Source: Flagellimonas sp947499585
GTDB taxonomy: Bacteria; Bacteroidota; Bacteroidia; Flavobacteriales; Flavobacteriaceae
Direction: 5' to 3'
Length of the DNA: 64,000 nucleotides
Assembly: GCF_044596045.1 (NCBI RefSeq)
Contig: NZ_CP138995.1
Span: forward strand, 1,178,001 to 1,242,000
This document shows, one piece after another, positions 32,278 to 42,379 of the stretch. A program made the translations under genes and the position numbers. Under the pieces are notes generated by a model, which searched no databases, was not told where the DNA came from, and worked only from the letters and a program-made list of their open reading frames with translations. How positions within the stretch are numbered: position 1 is the first letter of the stretch; the number at the start of each line of letters is the position of its first letter.

Positions 32278-34476
32278 ATGAAAAAGAATTTCACCTTGGC
32301 GCTTTTGGTAATTCTGGTTGCTGTAGCCTCATGTAGTTTTACAAATAAGTCTTTTGAAAATGACGATAAGGATAAGCTGTTGTTGGATTTGATAACATAT
32401 GTTCTAGAACGTGGTCATTATGAACCTAAAGATTTAAATGATGATTTTTCCACTAATGTATTCGATGATTTTATAGATGTTCTTGATCCCACAAAAAGAT
32501 ACTTTCTGGCTAGTGATATCAGGGAATTTGAGAAATACAGATTTCAGATTGACGACGAAATCAAAAATACAGACATTACTTTCTTCAACATTGTATACCA
32601 ACGTTTAATGAAACGAATGGATGAAGCTCAGGATTTATATGCCGAAGTGCTTTCACAACCATTTGATTACGCCATTGAAGAAAACATTAATATTGATTAT
32701 AAAGATCAAGAATTTGCATCAAACAAAAAGCAGCTTAAAGAACGTTGGAGAAAGCAGCTTAAATACAATACACTCGGTGTTTTCGATAATAAGATTGACA
32801 ACAAACTTATGGAAAGCACCAACGGAGCTATAGGTGAAGGAGGAGATATCGCTTCCACTAACATAAATTTAAATCTGAAAAATGCCAATGGAGTTTTGAA
32901 AGATGTAACCATTGAGGAGATTGAAACTGCCTCTAGGGAGAACACTAAAAACACTTTGGATGAATTTTTCGACTTTATTGATGATTTAGAACGCAAAGAT
33001 TGGTTTGTACAATACATCAATACCATTGTAGATGAGTTTGATCCCCATACATTCTATTTTGCCCCAGACGACAAAGAAAAGTTTGATATTGGAATGTCAG
33101 GCAAATTTGAAGGAATTGGAGCCAGACTACAAAAGAAACCAGAAGGAGCCAGAATTATGGAAATTATTTCTGGTGGCCCAGTTTGGAAAGAACAAAGCTT
33201 AGAGGTTGGTGATGAAATATTAAAAGTTGGACAAGCAGGAGATGAGCCTATAGATATTGTTGGCATGCGTTTAGATGATGCCATTAAATTGATAAAAGGA
33301 CCAAAAGGAACAATAGTTGACTTAACGGTTAGAAGAGTGGATGGTACAGTAGAAGAAGTTTCCATAAAAAGAGATGTTGTTTTGTTGGAAGAATCTTATG
33401 CAAAATCTGCTACAGTTAAAAGTGAAGAAAATAAATACGGACTTATTAATCTACCTAAGTTTTACGTTGATTTTGAGGATTACACGGAGCGCAACGCCGC
33501 AACAGACGTTGCCAAAGAAGTGGAGCGCCTAAAACAAGAAGGAGTTGAAGGTATTGTGTTAGACTTAAGAGATAATGGAGGAGGGTCTTTAAAAACGGTA
33601 GTGGAGATGGCTGGTTTGTTTATCAAAGACGGTCCAATTGTTCAAGTTCGTTCTTCAGGTCAAAGAAAAGAAGTGCATGAAGATAAAGATGAACGTATTC
33701 AGTGGGATGGGCCACTAGTTATCTTAGTGAATGAATTATCAGCTTCAGCATCTGAGATTTTGGCGGCTGCCATGCAAGACTATAAGCGAGCTGTTGTTAT
33801 TGGTAGCAAACAAACATTTGGTAAAGGAACAGTTCAGAATGTAATTCCTTTGGATAATATAGTAAGAAGCAATGAGCATGGAGATTTAGGTGCCATAAAG
33901 CTTACCACCCAAAAGTTTTATAGAATCAACGGCGGTTCAACACAGTTGGAAGGTGTTAAAAGTGATATTGTAGTGCCAGACAGATATAGTTATATAGATT
34001 TAGGGGAAAGAGATCAAGAAAACCCATTAGGTTGGGATAAAATCACCCCTGCTGAATATAAGATTTGGGATGGTTATATCGATTTTGAAACGACAGTTGC
34101 CAATAGTAAAAAACGAATGGAAGGCAATCAACAAATTAAGTTGATAGAAGACAACGCCAAATGGCTTAAAGAGCAACAAGATGAAACAATTGTTTCTTTA
34201 AGTTACGATGCTTACAAAAAAAGAGAAGAACAAGCTAAAAAGCGTTCTGATCAATTCAAGAGTCTTAGAGAATATGATTCAAAATTGACATTTGAATCTT
34301 TAAAATATGAAACGGAGCTGTTTACGCAAGATTCTGTGCTGAGAGAAAAAAGAGATAGATGGCACAAGAATTTGGCAAAAGACATTTATGTAGAAGAAGC
34401 TGTAAATGTGCTAAGAGATTTGCAGTTAAATAACATTAAGAACAGCGAAAGAAAACTGGCAAGCGTAAAAGGATAA
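32278..34476 (+). CDS. C-terminal processing (tail-specific) protease, S41A
   Basis: A 732-residue lipoprotein (lipobox VASC, Cys18) of the Prc/Tsp type. An N-terminal TSP domain, PDZ domain (about 240-330, with MSGKFEGIGARL and GDEILKVGQ), and S41 core with nucleophile Ser in NELSASASEIL and Lys in GSKQTFGKGTVQ precede the DUF3340 tail. It degrades or trims periplasmic proteins. The ATG at 32278 fits the signal peptide; an upstream TTG lies in the regulatory repeat. It forms a single-gene unit with a terminator 24 bases after the stop. Confidence 0.92.
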   Translation: MKKNFTLALLVILVAVASCSFTNKSFENDDKDKLLLDLITYVLERGHYEPKDLNDDFSTNVFDDFIDVLDPTKRYFLASDIREFEKYRFQIDDEIKNTDITFFNIVYQRLMKRMDEAQDLYAEVLSQPFDYAIEENINIDYKDQEFASNKKQLKERWRKQLKYNTLGVFDNKIDNKLMESTNGAIGEGGDIASTNINLNLKNANGVLKDVTIEEIETASRENTKNTLDEFFDFIDDLERKDWFVQYINTIVDEFDPHTFYFAPDDKEKFDIGMSGKFEGIGARLQKKPEGARIMEIISGGPVWKEQSLEVGDEILKVGQAGDEPIDIVGMRLDDAIKLIKGPKGTIVDLTVRRVDGTVEEVSIKRDVVLLEESYAKSATVKSEENKYGLINLPKFYVDFEDYTERNAATDVAKEVERLKQEGVEGIVLDLRDNGGGSLKTVVEMAGLFIKDGPIVQVRSSGQRKEVHEDKDERIQWDGPLVILVNELSASASEILAAAMQDYKRAVVIGSKQTFGKGTVQNVIPLDNIVRSNEHGDLGAIKLTTQKFYRINGGSTQLEGVKSDIVVPDRYSYIDLGERDQENPLGWDKITPAEYKIWDGYIDFETTVANSKKRMEGNQQIKLIEDNAKWLKEQQDETIVSLSYDAYKKREEQAKKRSDQFKSLREYDSKLTFESLKYETELFTQDSVLREKRDRWHKNLAKDIYVEEAVNVLRDLQLNNIKNSERKLASVKG

Positions 34477-34498
34477 ACAGTTTTCTGGTAAAAAAATT

Positions 34499-34528
34499 AA
34501 AGCCTACTCCATTGGAGTAGGCTTTTTT
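34499..34528. terminator. Bidirectional terminator between the tail protease and rhlE genes
   Basis: A perfect 12-base stem AAAGCCTACTCC / GGAGTAGGCTTT with a 3-base loop and T-run lies between convergent genes. Confidence 0.88.
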
Positions 34529-34575
34529 TATGGAATAACTTAAACGTTCTAAACAAACGCCAGTTTTAATGGAAA

Positions 34576-35844
34576 TTACCTTTTCTTTCTTCGGAAACCG
34601 GGGTTTTGAGAACCTCTTTTTTTATTGCGATTTGCAAAGAACTCTTGTTTCTGGCGACGCTTTTCCTTTTCCAACTCCTTCTTTTCAGAAGCATTCATGG
34701 GCTTATCTGTCTGCGGAAATGGGTTGTCATCTACAATTTGGATTTTTTGCTTGATTAGTTTTTCAATATCCCTTATGTATGCATTTTCCTCTGGTTCGCA
34801 GATTGAAATGGAAGTGCCCTCCTCACCCGCACGTCCACAACGACCAATTCTATGCACATACGTTTCAGGCTCATTGGGTATGTCGTAATTGACTACATAA
34901 CGAAGCTTGTCTATATCTATACCACGCGCTGCAATATCTGTGGCCACCAATACTCTAATCTTATCATCTTTAAATTCTTTTAGTGCCCTTTGACGCTGGT
35001 TTTGAGACTTATCACCATGGATGGCCGCGCATTCAATTTTTTGTTTTCGGAGATTGCGTACAATTCGGTCTGCCCCGTGTTTTGTTCTAGAAAAAAGTAA
35101 TACCTGCTCCAGCTTGGGGTCCTCAAGAATATGCAATAGCAATTTACTTTTGTCTTCTTTATTGGTGGTGTATAAATACTGCTGAATCGTTTCCGCTGTG
35201 GAAGACACCGGATTTACAGCTACCTTCTTTGGGTTGATTAAAATTTGTTGAGACAGGCTCAAAATATTTTTGGGCATGGTTGCCGAGAAAAATAAAGACT
35301 GTCTTTGTTTGGGTAATTTGGCCAAAACCTTTTTAATGTCATGTATAAAACCCATATCCAACATACGGTCAGCCTCATCCAGTACAAAATATTTGACATC
35401 CTGTAAAGAGATATATCCTTGGTTCATCAAATCGATTAAGCGTCCAGGAGTGGCAATTAAAACATCTACGCCCTGTCTTAAGACATTGGTTTGGGATCTT
35501 TGATTGACACCTCCAAAAATGACTGTATTTGTGATAGTGGTGTATTTGCCGTAAGCGGAAAAGCTTTCTCCAATTTGTATGGCAAGTTCACGCGTAGGGG
35601 TAATCACCAGTGTTGAAATCCTTCGTTTACCATTTTGATTTTGTTGATCATTCACCAAGTGCTGAATAATAGGAATGGCGAAAGCTGCCGTTTTTCCTGT
35701 TCCAGTCTGCGCACTGCCCAATACATCTTCTTTGTTTAAAACTAGTGGGATAGATTTTTCCTGAATAGAAGTGGGCTCTGTATAGTTTTCATCCCTCAAT
35801 GCTTTAAGTATGGAAGGAATCAGTTTTAGATCTTCGAATGTCAT
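34576..35844 (-). CDS. DEAD-box RNA helicase, RhlE type
   Basis: A 422-residue ATP-dependent RNA helicase. It has the Q motif (FEDLKLIPSILKAL), Walker A GSAQTGTGKT, DEAD in FVLDEADRMLD, SAT, and the C-terminal domain with HRIGRCGRAGEEG. The tail is highly basic (RNKKRGSQNPGFRRKKR), as in RhlE proteins that work on ribosomes or in mRNA decay. It stands alone between a shared terminator and a 155-base gap. Which DEAD subclass partner it has cannot be told. Confidence 0.93.
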   Translation of the reverse strand: MTFEDLKLIPSILKALRDENYTEPTSIQEKSIPLVLNKEDVLGSAQTGTGKTAAFAIPIIQHLVNDQQNQNGKRRISTLVITPTRELAIQIGESFSAYGKYTTITNTVIFGGVNQRSQTNVLRQGVDVLIATPGRLIDLMNQGYISLQDVKYFVLDEADRMLDMGFIHDIKKVLAKLPKQRQSLFFSATMPKNILSLSQQILINPKKVAVNPVSSTAETIQQYLYTTNKEDKSKLLLHILEDPKLEQVLLFSRTKHGADRIVRNLRKQKIECAAIHGDKSQNQRQRALKEFKDDKIRVLVATDIAARGIDIDKLRYVVNYDIPNEPETYVHRIGRCGRAGEEGTSISICEPEENAYIRDIEKLIKQKIQIVDDNPFPQTDKPMNASEKKELEKEKRRQKQEFFANRNKKRGSQNPGFRRKKR

Positions 35845-35999
35845 TTTGTTTTCAATGGGTTACAGTAGTTGGAGTGCAATTAGATTTGAAAAATCCTGCT
35901 GTTTTTTGATACAGTCCAAAGGTAACTGAATAGAAAGGTTTCCGCTTAAGAAATCATAGAGCAATTAATTATATGCGGTGTTGTATAACGTTTTTAGTT

Positions 36000-36863
36000 T
36001 TATTCTTGTCGGCTTACTAGTCTAAATTTATTTGACTCAATATTAAATACTCCATGTAGGCTATCGTTCATTCTCTTGTTGTAAAAAAAGTAGAACAGAA
36101 TTTCGTTTCGCTGATTGTCCCATTTCAAACTTCTTACATCGCGGCCCGTAATTTTTGTTAAGTTCTTGCCATCCAACCCGGAAATGTATAAAAAGTGTTT
36201 TTCAAGATTATATACTTTACCAAAAACATTTGGTTCATCCTGCGTTAAACGGTAAATAATTTTTTTTGGTTTGAACTCTTTATTACTTGGAATAACCCCC
36301 ATAAATCGGATAGAGCCGTTTTCAGGTAGTAATTTATTTATGATATTACAGTTCTTGTCGAGAAACAGAATATTACTGGTATATTCGACAACCATGTTAG
36401 ATTGATGTATTTCGTAGTTACGTTCTAGGTCAATGTAATCTAAGTTGCCTACCATTGGAATATAAAAGTAGTCCGAATATGGAACTCTTAGCGGTTCGGA
36501 TAATTTCCCATTCCACATAATGGGCGGTGTTATGTTGTAATTATATCTGGATTTATTGACTTTAGCTTTTCGTGGACTGTCCTTTTTAGAAATGACATTG
36601 TAAATCAAGAAAGTACCTATTACTCCCAAAAACACAGTCAAAAATATCAATTCCAGCCGCTTTTTAGACTTGGACTGCTCTCTAAATCTATCAATCGCCT
36701 TTTTTATTTGAAACTCTGAAAATTCCTTGAATTTTGGTTTGTCTTCTTTGTTTGATTCCGTGTATAGGACTTCTCGATTATTTCCCTTGAATTTTGCACG
36801 TTTTGAAGGCCTTAAATTCCGATTTTGCTTCATTCGATTATTCATGTCCTGAATACTGCTCAT
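36000..36863 (-). CDS. Single-span membrane protein of unknown function
   Basis: A 287-residue protein: a basic cytoplasmic N-terminus of about 95 residues, one transmembrane helix (about 92-112, LIFLTVFLGVIGTFLIYNVI), then an extracytoplasmic beta-rich part. Repeated strands with aromatic-rich phrases (FYIPMVGNLDYIDL, HFLYISGLDGKNL, NEILFYFFYN) hint at a small propeller-like fold, but I recognise no family. It has 141 bases of upstream sequence and stands alone between rhlE and the divergent endonuclease gene. Confidence 0.6.
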   Translation of the reverse strand: MSSIQDMNNRMKQNRNLRPSKRAKFKGNNREVLYTESNKEDKPKFKEFSEFQIKKAIDRFREQSKSKKRLELIFLTVFLGVIGTFLIYNVISKKDSPRKAKVNKSRYNYNITPPIMWNGKLSEPLRVPYSDYFYIPMVGNLDYIDLERNYEIHQSNMVVEYTSNILFLDKNCNIINKLLPENGSIRFMGVIPSNKEFKPKKIIYRLTQDEPNVFGKVYNLEKHFLYISGLDGKNLTKITGRDVRSLKWDNQRNEILFYFFYNKRMNDSLHGVFNIESNKFRLVSRQE

Positions 36864-37005
36864 TCGAAATTGTTTTTGGTTTTAAAGAAGCTCCCAAAGG
36901 AGATTAAAAATGTTGTCAACAAATGAATATAGTTAATAACCAATATAAGAATATACAGACAATAATTATATATTTCTTAAACTTGAAAAAGAAAGCTATA
37001 GCTAA

Positions 37006-37806
37006 ATGAAAAACAAAACCATATATACCCTACTCTTTATAGTTTGTGTGGTGGGTTTCTGGGTCTTTGAGAATTTTTATACCCCAGATACCTATTCAAA
37101 CCCAAATAACAAGACAGACACTACACCTGTGGATTCGGGGTTTTTACCAAGTTCAACCACTGGAACTATTGTAGAACATGAATATTTTATGCTTTCTTAC
37201 AATGAACCATATGAACAAGCAGAGTGGGTCGCCTATGAACTTAAGAAAAGTCATTTAACACAAGATGATAGAAGAAGACCTTACTTTATTGAAGACCCAA
37301 AGGTCAGGACAAAATCCGCTGATTGGAAAAATTATAGAGGCTCTGGCTATGATAGAGGTCACCTTTGTCCGGCTGGCGATAGGCGATTTTCTGAATATGC
37401 GTACAATGAAACTTTTTATACGAGCAATATAAGCCCTCAAGACCGGGAATTTAATGCTGGAGTATGGAACCGATTGGAACAACAGGTCCGCTATTGGTGC
37501 AAAAAATATGGAGACCTAGTTGTGATTACCGGAGGTGTTTTGGAAAATGGGTTGGAAGAAATAGGAGAAGAGGATGTGGATGTTCCCGACGCTTTCTACA
37601 AAGTGGTGTTCAAAAAGAATGGAGACTCTATAGACGTTCTTTCCTTTTTAATGCCAAACAAAGAAAGTAAGGCGGAGTTGGATAGTTTTTTGATTCCTAT
37701 CGATGAACTAGAAAGAATAACCTCCATTGATTTTTTTGAAAATCAAGATGAAACTTGGCAACAAAAGGTGGAAGGAAAAGTAAATGCTTCCGGTTGGCGT
37801 TTTTAA
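37006..37806 (+). CDS. DNA/RNA non-specific endonuclease (NucA type), exported
   Basis: A 266-residue endonuclease with an N-terminal membrane anchor or signal (residues 6-22). The beta-beta-alpha metal active site is DRGH (116-119, general base His119), with the metal-binding Asn in the NAGVWNRLE stretch (150-158). The enzyme cuts single- and double-stranded nucleic acids outside the cytoplasm, probably for nutrient recovery; this fits a cell that also carries comEC. A TATATTTC box at 36969-36976 lies 29 bases upstream. Its stop overlaps that of rodA by 4 bases, tail to tail. Confidence 0.92.
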   Translation: MKNKTIYTLLFIVCVVGFWVFENFYTPDTYSNPNNKTDTTPVDSGFLPSSTTGTIVEHEYFMLSYNEPYEQAEWVAYELKKSHLTQDDRRRPYFIEDPKVRTKSADWKNYRGSGYDRGHLCPAGDRRFSEYAYNETFYTSNISPQDREFNAGVWNRLEQQVRYWCKKYGDLVVITGGVLENGLEEIGEEDVDVPDAFYKVVFKKNGDSIDVLSFLMPNKESKAELDSFLIPIDELERITSIDFFENQDETWQQKVEGKVNASGWRF

Positions 37807-39092
37807 ATACCGTCTTTTAAACGATTGGAATCTAGCTTTAAAAAGATAAAAAGTAGCATCGTAAAGAATATCAATCCAGAACCTCCGTAACTAAAAAATG
37901 GCAAGGGAACCCCTATTGTGGGGAGTAATCCGATCACCATTCCAATATTGATAAAATAATGGATTAACAATATGGAAATCACCCCATAACCAAACATTCG
38001 GCTAAAATCATTTTTCTGTCTTTCAGCAATAAAAATCAACCGTAAAAAGAAAAAGGAAAAAAGCAGAATTACGGTAACCGTTCCCATAAAGCCCCATTCT
38101 TCTCCCACGGAGCTAAAAATGTAGTCCGTATGTTGTTCTGGAACAAAATCTCCCTTGGTTCGGGTACCTTCCAAAAATCCTTTTCCAAAGAACCCGCCAG
38201 ATTCTATTGCTTTTTCAGATTGGTATGTGTTGTAACCAATAGTTTTTCTTATTTCCTCTAATTTCTTCTCGTCTTTTTCCAGACTGAGCCATAGGGCAAA
38301 ACGGTCGCGGTGTCTTTGCTCAAAAACGTTTTCATAAACAAAACCAACAGATAATGAGAACAGAATAGAAATGGTAATAACTCCAGCCAATGGCAAAATG
38401 GGAATCTTTGTTGACTTCCTTTTAAAGATAAATATTAAGGTAGTCAGAATTGCCAATCCTATGGCAACCCAAACTGTTCCAAACATCAATGTGGTGGCAA
38501 ATAAAACAACCATGGTCAACAAAATTCCAAGATAGTACAATGGAAAGCCTTCTCTAAAGAGCACAAAAAAGAGCGAAAAGTAGATAAGGGAACTTCCTGG
38601 ATCAGGCTGTGGCAAAATTAGAAGTGCCGGCAACAAAATAATTATCAAAGCATACATCTGATGCTTCCGGGTTTTTATATCTGTCTGAATATCACTTAAA
38701 TACTTGGCTAATGCCAGCGCAGTGGCAACCTTGGCCAGCTCGGAAGGCTGTAGGTTAAAGAACCCCAAATCGTACCAAGATGTGGCTCCAGCAATGGTTT
38801 TTCCAAAGACAAAAAGTCCAAGTAGCAGGACCATTGATATAATATAGAAAATGGATGCAAAGCGTTCAAAAAAATTGGTTTCAATAAAAAGGACAAGAAT
38901 AATCCCGGCAAAGGCCAATCCTATAAAGAATAGTTGTTTTCCATAAAGTGTAGAAAAGTCAAAAAGTGAAGCATTTGGATCGCTTAATGTCGTAGAATAA
39001 ATATTGACCCATCCAATCAAGACCAAAAATGCATAAAGAAAAACCGTAAGCCAATCTAATCTTCCAAAAAGCCCTTTACCAGACATATTCAT
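37803..39092 (-). CDS. rodA: Rod-shape SEDS glycosyltransferase RodA
   Basis: A 429-residue ten-helix SEDS protein that polymerises peptidoglycan during cell elongation together with PBP2. Visible features are the family's N-terminus (DWLTVFLYAFLVLIG), the FNLQPSELAKVA segment, and GEEWGFMG followed by the last helices with GVPLPFFSYGGSG. Its ATG lies inside the end of mrdA (17-base overlap), so the two are translationally coupled. It is the last gene of the mreBCD-mrdA-rodA run. Confidence 0.95.
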   Translation of the reverse strand: MNMSGKGLFGRLDWLTVFLYAFLVLIGWVNIYSTTLSDPNASLFDFSTLYGKQLFFIGLAFAGIILVLFIETNFFERFASIFYIISMVLLLGLFVFGKTIAGATSWYDLGFFNLQPSELAKVATALALAKYLSDIQTDIKTRKHQMYALIIILLPALLILPQPDPGSSLIYFSLFFVLFREGFPLYYLGILLTMVVLFATTLMFGTVWVAIGLAILTTLIFIFKRKSTKIPILPLAGVITISILFSLSVGFVYENVFEQRHRDRFALWLSLEKDEKKLEEIRKTIGYNTYQSEKAIESGGFFGKGFLEGTRTKGDFVPEQHTDYIFSSVGEEWGFMGTVTVILLFSFFFLRLIFIAERQKNDFSRMFGYGVISILLIHYFINIGMVIGLLPTIGVPLPFFSYGGSGLIFFTMLLFIFLKLDSNRLKDGI

Positions 39093-40944
39093 TTATCTTG
39101 AAAGGTTCTCCACTATATGGCTTGGCATATTCGTGTTCCAATGTCTTTTCCAGCATTCGTTTTTCTAAATCTTTTCTGGTGATTTCACCTTTTATGTATT
39201 TTTCAATGAGCAGGGAAGCAATATGTCCAGCATATCGAGAACCATAATATCCGTTTTCAATATAAACGGCTAAGGCTATTTTTGGATTTTCAACTGGAGC
39301 GAAAGCTACAAAAACAGAATGATCTGTAAGTTGCATGCGTTCTCCATTAACTCTTACAAAATTTTCAACAGTACCTGTTTTTCCAGCTATTTCAATATCT
39401 GGTATTTGAACCCATCGCCCAGTTCCATATTTATATACATTGGCCATACCTTTAATAACAGGCTCAAAGTGCTCTTTATCTATGGTGGTTTGGTGGGGTT
39501 CAGTATATCTAGAGTCGATAGCACCTGTATTCCCAATATTTTTAATGATATGAGGTGTGTAAAAGTACCCCCTATTTGCAATTGCCGCTGTCATATTGGC
39601 CAGTTGTAATGGTGTAGCGGCAACCTCACCTTGACCAATGGCATTGGAGATAATTGTTGAAGAAGCCCAGCTGCCATCACCATACCATTTGTCATAGAAA
39701 GCTTTGCCTGGAATTCTACCAGGTGCCCCAGTTGGAATATCTGTGCCCAAATAACCCCCAAGGCCAAAACTCTTCATATGTTTTTCCCAAACATCCATAC
39801 CTTCATCAGTAGTTGGGTATTTTTCATAGATTTTTCTGAAAGTACCTGCAAAGTAGGCGTTGCAAGATTGGTATATGCCTGAGTTCATATCGCGCACACC
39901 GCCTCCGCAATGGCACCCTTTCTTTTGACTGCCCACATAAAAACCATTGTAGCATCTAAATTTTGTGCTTGGGTCTATAACACCCTCTTGTAATGCTACC
40001 AAGGCATTCATCGTTTTAAAAGGAGAGCCTGGTGAAGGTTGGGCTAATATGGAACGATCCCAAGTGGGTTTGGAAATAGTATCATAATGTAGCTTGCTGT
40101 AATTTTTAGACCGCTGTCTGCCCACTAACAGTGCAGGGTCATAAGTTGGTCCTGATATCATGGCCAAAATTTCACCGGATTTAGGGTCAATGGCTACAAT
40201 TCCACCTCTTTTGCCATTCATCAATCTTTCCCCATACTCTTGTAGCTTTTTGTCCAAGGTGATATGGATTTCCTTTCCTTGCTCAGGTAGTGTGTCCAGC
40301 TTTCCATTTTTGTAGGGGCCAATATCCCTATTAAAGCGATCTTTTTGGATGAACTTAACGCCTTTTCTTCCCCTAAGAATTTCTTCGTACTGCTTTTCAA
40401 TACCTGTACGACCTTTTAGTTCTCCAGCTACATAGTAAGGATTGTTTAACAAGTCTCCTTCATTTACTTCACTAATGTAACCCAATACATTAGCGGCACT
40501 GTTTGTGGTATAAAAACGCAAAGATCTCTTCTGAATATAAAAACCAACATAGTGCCTCATTTTTTCTTGAAGTCTTGCGTAATCTTCTTTTGAAAGTTGG
40601 GGTACAAGAACGGATGGGAGTCTTGGGGAATATATTCTAGCCCTCCTCAGCTTCTCAATAAAAGCAGGTTTATCAATCCCAAGGAGATTACAGAATTCCA
40701 GAGTGTCTAATGGCTTAACTTCACGAGGTATGAACATAATGTCATAGGCAGGTTGGTTTCCCACCATAAGCTCACCGTTTCTATCGTATACATAACCTCT
40801 CTCTGGGTAATCATAAATTGCTTTAATTGCTGGGTCTTCCAAAGTTTGATCTGGAGAAAAACTAAAAAGTTGCAAATAGGAAAGCCTACCGATAAAGGTG
40901 AATCCTATCATGACAATAATGGAAGATAACAGCAGTTTTTTCAT
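39076..40944 (-). CDS. mrdA: Penicillin-binding protein 2 (elongasome transpeptidase)
   Basis: A 622-residue class B PBP that crosslinks peptidoglycan in the lateral wall: one N-terminal span, dimerisation domain, transpeptidase domain. The active-site motifs are SPFK (Ser307-Lys310), SCN (360-362) and KTG (522-524). An unusual cysteine/histidine group (Cys331, Cys344-His345-Cys346 and Cys361) surrounds the second motif and could bind metal. The ATG at 40944 is preferred over a TTG two codons earlier. It overlaps rodA by 17 bases. Confidence 0.95.
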   Translation of the reverse strand: MKKLLLSSIIVMIGFTFIGRLSYLQLFSFSPDQTLEDPAIKAIYDYPERGYVYDRNGELMVGNQPAYDIMFIPREVKPLDTLEFCNLLGIDKPAFIEKLRRARIYSPRLPSVLVPQLSKEDYARLQEKMRHYVGFYIQKRSLRFYTTNSAANVLGYISEVNEGDLLNNPYYVAGELKGRTGIEKQYEEILRGRKGVKFIQKDRFNRDIGPYKNGKLDTLPEQGKEIHITLDKKLQEYGERLMNGKRGGIVAIDPKSGEILAMISGPTYDPALLVGRQRSKNYSKLHYDTISKPTWDRSILAQPSPGSPFKTMNALVALQEGVIDPSTKFRCYNGFYVGSQKKGCHCGGGVRDMNSGIYQSCNAYFAGTFRKIYEKYPTTDEGMDVWEKHMKSFGLGGYLGTDIPTGAPGRIPGKAFYDKWYGDGSWASSTIISNAIGQGEVAATPLQLANMTAAIANRGYFYTPHIIKNIGNTGAIDSRYTEPHQTTIDKEHFEPVIKGMANVYKYGTGRWVQIPDIEIAGKTGTVENFVRVNGERMQLTDHSVFVAFAPVENPKIALAVYIENGYYGSRYAGHIASLLIEKYIKGEITRKDLEKRMLEKTLEHEYAKPYSGEPFKINEYVW

Positions 40945-41000
40945 AGACAATAAAATTAGACGAGCTTAGTCTTATGTATTTCAACGAAATAGTAGTCTTT

Positions 41001-41507
41001 TTATTCGCTTTGTGGGCTAAAAAGTGAACTAAACAGCGTACATAAAATCAAAGTTACAACTCCAGTAGCAAAAACCTTTTTCAAAATCAGTAGGAAGTGG
41101 GATATACTTAAAATTTCCAATGAAAAGAAAACAACTTGATGTATTAATACTAATAGGCCTAAAAACGTAATGCGCTGTACTTTGGTGGTATTCTTAAAAC
41201 TAAAGTTTTGAAATTCATAATTTACCCCAAAACAAAAACGCATAATCACTGGCCTTATGTAGGCTACGGTCAATGAAGCAATGGCATGCAATGCCATGGA
41301 GTCTGAAAAAATATCGATCATTAGCCCTAGAAAAAATGCAGTCAGCATAAAAACAGCTCTATTTCCTTTAATGGGAAACCAGTAAAGGAAAATAACATAG
41401 ACCAAGGGGTTTATAAAGCCAAGGAAGTTCAAGGTGTTGAAAATTAATACTTGGGTCAAGACAAGTAGTATAAATCGAAAACCATTTAAGATTAAGCTGC
41501 TATTCAT
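41001..41507 (-). CDS. mreD: Rod-shape protein MreD
   Basis: A 168-residue membrane protein with five or six helices, assigned by position and topology; MreD proteins have low sequence conservation. The NPLVYVIFLYWFPIK segment and the helices around FFLGLMIDIFSDS fit Bacteroidota MreD. Its ATG overlaps the end of mreC by 8 bases, and mrdA follows after 56 bases. It connects MreC to the rod complex in the inner membrane. Confidence 0.88.
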   Translation of the reverse strand: MNSSLILNGFRFILLVLTQVLIFNTLNFLGFINPLVYVIFLYWFPIKGNRAVFMLTAFFLGLMIDIFSDSMALHAIASLTVAYIRPVIMRFCFGVNYEFQNFSFKNTTKVQRITFLGLLVLIHQVVFFSLEILSISHFLLILKKVFATGVVTLILCTLFSSLFSPQSE

Positions 41508-42315
41508 CTGCGGTTTTTGCCTCCAATTTTTTAATTTCCTCCTTGTTCATGTTCTTTATGAGATAGACATTCTTAATATTGGCCATATCGTTGAATAATT
41601 CAACATCAATATTATAAAAGCTTCTAGAAGCATTTAGGTCATATTTTTTGATGACACCAATAGGAATGTTTTCGGGAAAAATACTGGACATTGCTCCTGT
41701 AACAATAGTATCACCAACAACCAAAGGAACTAGTCTGGGGATGTCAATGAGCTGTACAACCTTATAATCTTGCACATCCCAAATTAATGAACCAAAATAA
41801 TTCGTGTTCTTTATCTTGGCGTTAATATTGGATTTTGTATTAAGTACGCTCTGTACTGTAGCAAATTTTGAAGAAGTATTTTCAACAATTCCCAAGATTC
41901 CTTTAGTGGTAATTACACCCATATCCTGCTCTATACCATGATTTTCCCCTTTGTCTATGGTGACATAGTTTCTTGGGGAGGAAAAGCTGTTTTTTATTAG
42001 ATTAGCAGTAATTACCTCATAATCTTTGAAAATACTGTCCTTCTCTTGAACGGGTTCTTTTTGAGGATTAAAAAGTAATTTTCGCAGTTGCTCATTCTCT
42101 TCAAGAAGCCTATTGTTTTCCTCACGTAGTCCAAAATAGGATGAAATATTGGAGGCTGTGCCATACACATTGCCCATTACCCATTTGGATGAATTGAAGA
42201 ACTTAGATTGATGGTATGAATGGGTCCTAATGGTTAGCGCAAGGGAAATAACCATAAGAAAGCCATAGAGAAATGCATTTCTGTAACTTAGAATAAAATT
42301 GATGATGCGCTGCAT
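41500..42315 (-). CDS. mreC: Rod-shape protein MreC
   Basis: A 271-residue protein with an N-terminal span, a coiled coil (about 60-85, LREENNRLLEENEQLRKLL) and the two-lobed MreC core. Typical segments are VTIDKGENHGIEQDMGVIT and the later GDTIVTGAMSSIFPENIPIGVI. It scaffolds PBP2 and RodA in the periplasm. It lies 65 bases downstream of mreB and overlaps mreD. The sequence before it contains no clear terminator, so it is probably co-transcribed with mreB. Confidence 0.93.
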   Translation of the reverse strand: MQRIINFILSYRNAFLYGFLMVISLALTIRTHSYHQSKFFNSSKWVMGNVYGTASNISSYFGLREENNRLLEENEQLRKLLFNPQKEPVQEKDSIFKDYEVITANLIKNSFSSPRNYVTIDKGENHGIEQDMGVITTKGILGIVENTSSKFATVQSVLNTKSNINAKIKNTNYFGSLIWDVQDYKVVQLIDIPRLVPLVVGDTIVTGAMSSIFPENIPIGVIKKYDLNASRSFYNIDVELFNDMANIKNVYLIKNMNKEEIKKLEAKTADE

Positions 42316-42379
42316 GCAATCGTATCATTAGGAAAGTTAATAAACTTTCAAATGGCCATTAAACGGTATAAAAACCGAA

